64,000 bases of DNA, taken from Phycisphaeraceae bacterium. Its GTDB lineage: Bacteria; Planctomycetota; Phycisphaerae; Phycisphaerales; UBA1924. Location of the stretch: assembly GCA_019636675.1 (NCBI GenBank), contig JAHBXC010000002.1:682001-746000 (forward strand), written 5' to 3'. The translations under genes and the position numbers were made by a program. Under the pieces are notes generated by a model, which ran no database searches, was not told the DNA's origin, and worked only from the letters and a program-made list of their open reading frames with translations. Below are positions 60,819 to 64,000 of this stretch, in pieces; positions within the stretch are counted from its first letter, which is position 1, and each line of letters opens with the position of its first letter.

Positions 60819-62096
60819 TCAGCGTCTGCGCGGGTTCCGCGCGGCGCGACGCGACCGGCGCGAGCCCGGGTCGGCGTCGTCGTCGGGGCGTTCGGGGCTG
60901 TCCTGTTCGTGCTCGACGGCGCCGGCGCGCGGGTCGCGGTCGGCGTCGTCGTCGGTGGCGAGTTCGTCCCAGTCCTCAACGGTCGAGCCGTCGGGGATGC
61001 GCGCGAAGATAAGCTTGCCGGCGCTGGTCTGGAGGGAGGTGGTCACGATGAGATCGACGACCTTGCCGATGTACGGACGCCCGTTTTCGGCGACGATCAT
61101 CGTGCCGTCCTCGAGGTAGCCGACCGCCTGCTCGGGCTGTTCGCCGGGCTTGATGAGCGTGACGCGGAGCTTTTCGCCCGGGATGAAGCTGGGCTTCATG
61201 GCGAGGGCCACGTCGTTGAGATTGATGACCGGCACCCCGTGGATCTTCCCGACGCGCGCAAGGGCGATGTCGGTGGTGAGGATCGAGCCGGTGAGCTGGC
61301 GGGCGAGTTCGACGAGCATCTGGTCGACGCTCTTGCCGGGAACGGGGGACTCGTCGACGCTGACATCGAGGCGCGGCGAGCGTTGCATCTTGCCGACGAT
61401 CTCGAGCCCGCGCCGGCCGCGGGTCCGCTTCAGGCGTTCGGAGGAGTCGGCGAGGGCCTGGAGCTCGGCGATGACGAAGCGCGGGATGACGACGGGCGAC
61501 TGGATGATGGCGGTCTCGGCGACCTCGAGGAACCGCCCGTCGATGAGCACGGAGGTGTCGAGGAGGAGCGGTCGCACGCCGCGGGTCTGCTTGGCGAATT
61601 CGACGTAGGGGATGACGAGGCGGAAGTCGTCCTTGGTCTGGAGGACGATGGAGACGCCGAGATAACAGAAGGCGACGCCGAAGAGAACCTTGATCGTGTT
61701 GACGATGCGGTTGTCCTGCAGCTCGTAGATCTGGGCGAGCAGATCGACGACCAGGCCGACGGCGAGGGCGGCGAGGACGCCTGCGACCAGCCCGAGGAAG
61801 ACGCCCGAGAGCGTGGCGATCTTTTTGCCCGGGGTGAGGATGTCGATCGCGAGGAAGCCCAGGGCGATGGCGAGGCCGAAGATGAAGACGTATTGCCAGC
61901 CCCGGATGAGGAGGTCTTCCCAGTTGGACTTGTCGGCGGCGGCGTTCTTGCCCAGGTCGATGATGTAGAAGGTGATGACGACCAGGACGAGGGTGACGAA
62001 GGCGCCGCGCAGGATGGTCAGCAGCGTCCGGCGCCCCTGGGCGTCGGGATCGATGTATTTCGCTCGTCGAGCGTCCCGTGCGGTGTCGTCGGCCAT
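60819..62096 (-). CDS. Membrane-anchored PIN-TRAM protein (YacL-like)
   Basis: A 425-residue protein. Four N-terminal helices (ILRGAFVTLVLVVITFYIID, YVFIFGLAIALGFLAIDIL, FLGLVAGVLAALAVGLVVDL, VLFGVAFCYLGVSIVL) lead to a PIN domain with LLLDTSVLIDGR, IPRFVIAELQALAD, RGRRGLEIV and ILTTDIALARVG acidic residues, then a TRAM domain (VGYLEDGTMIVAENGRPYIG). This is the YacL family, likely a nuclease anchored to the membrane. The C-terminal 50 residues are Arg/Asp-rich. Start is set by minus-strand TACACT. Confidence 0.87.
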   Translation of the reverse strand: MADDTARDARRAKYIDPDAQGRRTLLTILRGAFVTLVLVVITFYIIDLGKNAAADKSNWEDLLIRGWQYVFIFGLAIALGFLAIDILTPGKKIATLSGVFLGLVAGVLAALAVGLVVDLLAQIYELQDNRIVNTIKVLFGVAFCYLGVSIVLQTKDDFRLVIPYVEFAKQTRGVRPLLLDTSVLIDGRFLEVAETAIIQSPVVIPRFVIAELQALADSSERLKRTRGRRGLEIVGKMQRSPRLDVSVDESPVPGKSVDQMLVELARQLTGSILTTDIALARVGKIHGVPVINLNDVALAMKPSFIPGEKLRVTLIKPGEQPEQAVGYLEDGTMIVAENGRPYIGKVVDLIVTTSLQTSAGKLIFARIPDGSTVEDWDELATDDDADRDPRAGAVEHEQDSPERPDDDADPGSRRSRRAARNPRRR

Positions 62097-62103
62097 TCAC
62101 GAG

Positions 62104-62109
62104 AGTGTA
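62104..62109 (-). promoter_or_regulatory. TACACT -10 box, leaderless type
   Basis: Minus-strand TACACT ends seven bases before ATG 62096. Confidence 0.5.
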
Positions 62110-62158
62110 GCGTGGGTGGACGCGACGAACGGGAGGCGGCCTACAGTCCGCTCGATCG

Positions 62159-62288
62159 AACGCCCTTGGGTTGACGGCCGGGCCCGGTGCGTGGGCGGCC
62201 CGTGAACCTGGTCAGAGCCTGACCGCAGCAGCCATAAGCGGTCGTCGTCCAGCGCCGCCGGTGTCCTGGCCGTCAACCCTCGGGCGTT
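62159..62288. repeat. Long imperfect inverted repeat between divergent genes
   Basis: The 21-base arms 62159-62179 and 62268-62288 match at 19 positions as an inverted repeat, separated by 88 bases. The arms flank the space between the PIN-TRAM and dnaX promoters and end just upstream of the dnaX -10 box. A smaller GGTCAG/CTGACC hairpin lies inside. Confidence 0.65.
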
Positions 62289-62296
62289 CCTCCCTG

Positions 62297-62302
62297 TAGA
62301 CT
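62297..62302 (+). promoter_or_regulatory. TAGACT -10 box, leaderless type
   Basis: TAGACT ends eight bases before ATG 62311 of dnaX. Confidence 0.5.
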
Positions 62303-62310
62303 GTGCCCGT

Positions 62311-64000
62311 ATGTCCTACACCGTCCTCGCGAGGCGATACCGCAGCCGGTCGTTCGACGAGCTCGTCGGGCAGGACGCCGTCGCGCGCACGCTCGCCAAC
62401 GCCATCGAGCGGGGGCGCGTCGGGCACGCCTACCTGTTCTGCGGCACGCGCGGGGTTGGGAAGACCTCGCTGGCGCGCATCTTCGCCAAAGCCCTCAACG
62501 CTCCCGATGACAAGCCCAAGGATGTCGCCGAGGCGATCATGCAGGGGCGCGACACCGATGTGATCGAGATCGACGCGGCGTCGAACCGCGGCGTCGACGA
62601 GGCGCGCGAGCTCATCGCGAACTCGGTCTATCGCCCGATGCGGGGCCGGTACAAGATCTACATCATCGACGAGGTTCACATGCTCACGAGGGAGGCGTTC
62701 AACGCCCTCCTCAAGACCATGGAAGAGCCGCCCGAGCACGTGAAGTTCATCCTGTGCACCACCGAGGCGCACAAGGTGCCCCCGACGATCCAGAGCCGCT
62801 GCCAGCGGTTCGACTTCAAGAACATCGACTCGCGCCGGATCGGCGAGCACCTGCGCAGCGTGCTGAAGCAGGAGAAGGTCGAGGCCGAGCCCTCGGTCGT
62901 CGCGCAGGTGGCGCGTCTCGCGAACGGCTCGATGCGCGACTCGCTGACGCTGATGGACCGTCTCCTCGCGACGGGCGAGAAGAAGCTGACCTCGGCGCTG
63001 CTGCACGACATCCTGGGTTTGCCGCAGGGCGACCTGATCGACGCGCTGCTCGGCGCGTGCGCCGAGGGGTCGCTCAAGGGCGCGCTGGAATCGGGCGATG
63101 CGCTGCTCCAGAGCGGGGTGACCATCGACCAGGCGCTCGAGTCGATCGTCTCGCGGCTGCGCGACGTGCTGATCATCGCCGCGTGCGGGCACGACAGCGA
63201 GATCGCCGAACTCGAGGGCGAGGACCGCGAGCGGGCGGCGGCGCTGGCCGACCGTCTCGACGACGCGGGGATCGTGCACATGATCGCGCTGTGTGAGAAC
63301 GCGGCCAGGTCGGCCCGCTCGAGCAGCACGCCGCGCGCGCTCTTCGACGCCGTCGTGGCGCGCATGGCGATGACCGAGCGCATCGCCGACGCGGCGGCGC
63401 TGGCTCGCTCGGGCGCTGCGTCCGGGCCCCCGGCCTCGGGCGGTCGCGCGCTGGCCGGCGCGTCGTCGGAGCCGCCAAAAAAAGCAGGAGCGCCGGCCGG
63501 CGGTGAACCCGCCCGGTCGGCGCGACCCGAGCCGACCGCCGACGCGAGAGGCGACGCGGCGCGCCCGGCCATCCCCTGCGCCGCAACTGGCGACCTATGG
63601 GCGTCGATGCGCGAGCAGGCCCCGCCCGGGGTTCGGTCCGTGCTGCGCCCGCTGACGCTGGCCGCGCAGACCCGCGATTCGATCACGCTGCGTGCTGGAG
63701 ACGAGTACACGCTCAAGTTCGCGCAGAGCCGGCTGGACGCGATCCGCCAGTTCGCGTCTGAGCTGGCGGGGCGCCCGATCGGCGTGACGCTGGTCGGCGC
63801 GGCTCCGGCGAGGCGTGAAGAGGAACCGGGGGCAACGGGGGCATCGGGGGCTCCGGGGGCGCCGGGGGGGTCGGGTGCGAGGCCGCGGCCGGCGCAGTCC
63901 GGGCTGACGGTCGCCGAGCGTGAGGCGATGGAGCACCCGCTGGTGCGCACGGCGATCGATCTTTTCGGCGCGCGCCTGGTTCGGGTCGAGACCGACAGCG
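62311..64000 (+). CDS. dnaX: DNA polymerase III gamma/tau subunit DnaX (partial at window end)
   Basis: The clamp-loader ATPase. FDELVGQDAVARTL opens the domain, Walker A is GTRGVGKTS (residues 45-53), IDAASNRGVDEARELI and YKIYIIDEVHMLTREAFNAL (Walker B), KTMEEPPEHVKFILCTTEA and SRCQRFDFKNID (sensor/Arg finger) follow. The Cys4 zinc module normally found after Walker A is replaced by ALNAPDDKPKDVAEA. Codons 390-391 are AAA AAA in a slippery run; a -1 shift predicts gamma of 398 residues. The zero-frame tau continues with a C-terminal MEHPLVRTAIDLFGARLV to the window edge, where the gene is cut. Confidence 0.95.
   Translation, partial: MSYTVLARRYRSRSFDELVGQDAVARTLANAIERGRVGHAYLFCGTRGVGKTSLARIFAKALNAPDDKPKDVAEAIMQGRDTDVIEIDAASNRGVDEARELIANSVYRPMRGRYKIYIIDEVHMLTREAFNALLKTMEEPPEHVKFILCTTEAHKVPPTIQSRCQRFDFKNIDSRRIGEHLRSVLKQEKVEAEPSVVAQVARLANGSMRDSLTLMDRLLATGEKKLTSALLHDILGLPQGDLIDALLGACAEGSLKGALESGDALLQSGVTIDQALESIVSRLRDVLIIAACGHDSEIAELEGEDRERAAALADRLDDAGIVHMIALCENAARSARSSSTPRALFDAVVARMAMTERIADAAALARSGAASGPPASGGRALAGASSEPPKKAGAPAGGEPARSARPEPTADARGDAARPAIPCAATGDLWASMREQAPPGVRSVLRPLTLAAQTRDSITLRAGDEYTLKFAQSRLDAIRQFASELAGRPIGVTLVGAAPARREEEPGATGASGAPGAPGGSGARPRPAQSGLTVAEREAMEHPLVRTAIDLFGARLVRVETDS
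63477..63522 (+). promoter_or_regulatory. Programmed -1 frameshift signal in dnaX
   Basis: A7 at 63477-63483 (zero frame P, AAA, AAA, GCA), a seven-base spacer GCAGGAG, then a 10-bp stem (63491-63500 with 63513-63522, one G-U pair, 12-base loop). In the -1 frame seven codons follow to TGA at 63504-63506. GGAG at 63468-63471 lies five bases upstream of the run and may act as an internal Shine-Dalgarno stimulator. Confidence 0.8.

Noticed and set aside
1-64000. tRNA, rRNA or CRISPR loci
   Set aside because: I saw no cloverleaf with a TTCGA-type arm, no rRNA segment and no regularly spaced repeats. A covariance-model scan would be needed to be sure.

Overview
The window is GC-rich, densely coded bacterial DNA that looks chromosomal. 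I see no rRNA, tRNA, CRISPR array, insertion sequence or prophage. Several traits point to a planctomycete, most likely of the class Phycisphaerae. These are secreted proteins with paired Ca-binding dockerin-type repeats of the form GDTNGDGVVNFSDLN, a PEP-CTERM-like tail (VPSP, membrane helix, RRRR), zinc-ribbon membrane proteins with CGYxLxG...CPEC signatures, CsrA, ThyX and a bifunctional PutA. The assignment is inference from family content; no 16S gene is present.

Layout. 1-3.9 kb: end of fabI, an APH-fold kinase, a Cof-type HAD phosphatase, ksgA, csrA and a NifU-type Fe-S protein. 3.9-9.1 kb: a lipoprotein, an M48 membrane protease, dapF and an M20 peptidase. 9.1-15.5 kb: an arginine/ornithine catabolic block (class III aminotransferase, AstA-like and AstD-like enzymes, an agmatinase-type ureohydrolase) interrupted by two cysteine-rich exported proteins. 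15.5-21.0 kb, minus strand: an operon encoding a secreted dockerin plus transglutaminase-like protein followed by four tandem secreted paralogues of unknown function. 21.3-23.2 kb: two beta-solenoid (DUF4097-like) lipoproteins. 23.2-31.9 kb: DUF2802-like protein, tilS, sod, a sigma-70 factor, mnmA and putA. 32-41.9 kb: secreted beta-propeller/dockerin protein, thyX, rnhA, PEP-CTERM-like protein, PurS-PurL fusion, a 40-residue membrane peptide divergent from an XRE-cupin regulator, and purQ. 41.9-47.0 kb: five consecutive polytopic membrane protein genes, three of them with zinc ribbons. 47-64 kb: Gfo/Idh/MocA oxidoreductase, an orphan atpC, a flagellin-IN-like protein, a PfkB kinase, gltX, ppk1, queD, a hexose-phosphate mutase, a DUF167 protein, ftsH, an LptE-like/BamD-like pair, a PIN-TRAM protein and the 5' part of dnaX, which runs off the window.

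Three observations stand out. First, dnaX carries a complete -1 programmed frameshift cassette (slippery A7, 7-nt spacer, 10-bp stem, immediate -1 stop) predicting a gamma subunit of 398 residues; its ATPase domain also lacks the usual zinc-binding Cys cluster. Second, sixteen genes have a TANNNT box ending 5-9 nt before the start codon and no usable Shine-Dalgarno, which suggests widespread leaderless transcription; this signal was used to choose several starts. Third, the transglutaminase-like/tandem-paralogue operon looks like an uncharacterised exported system.
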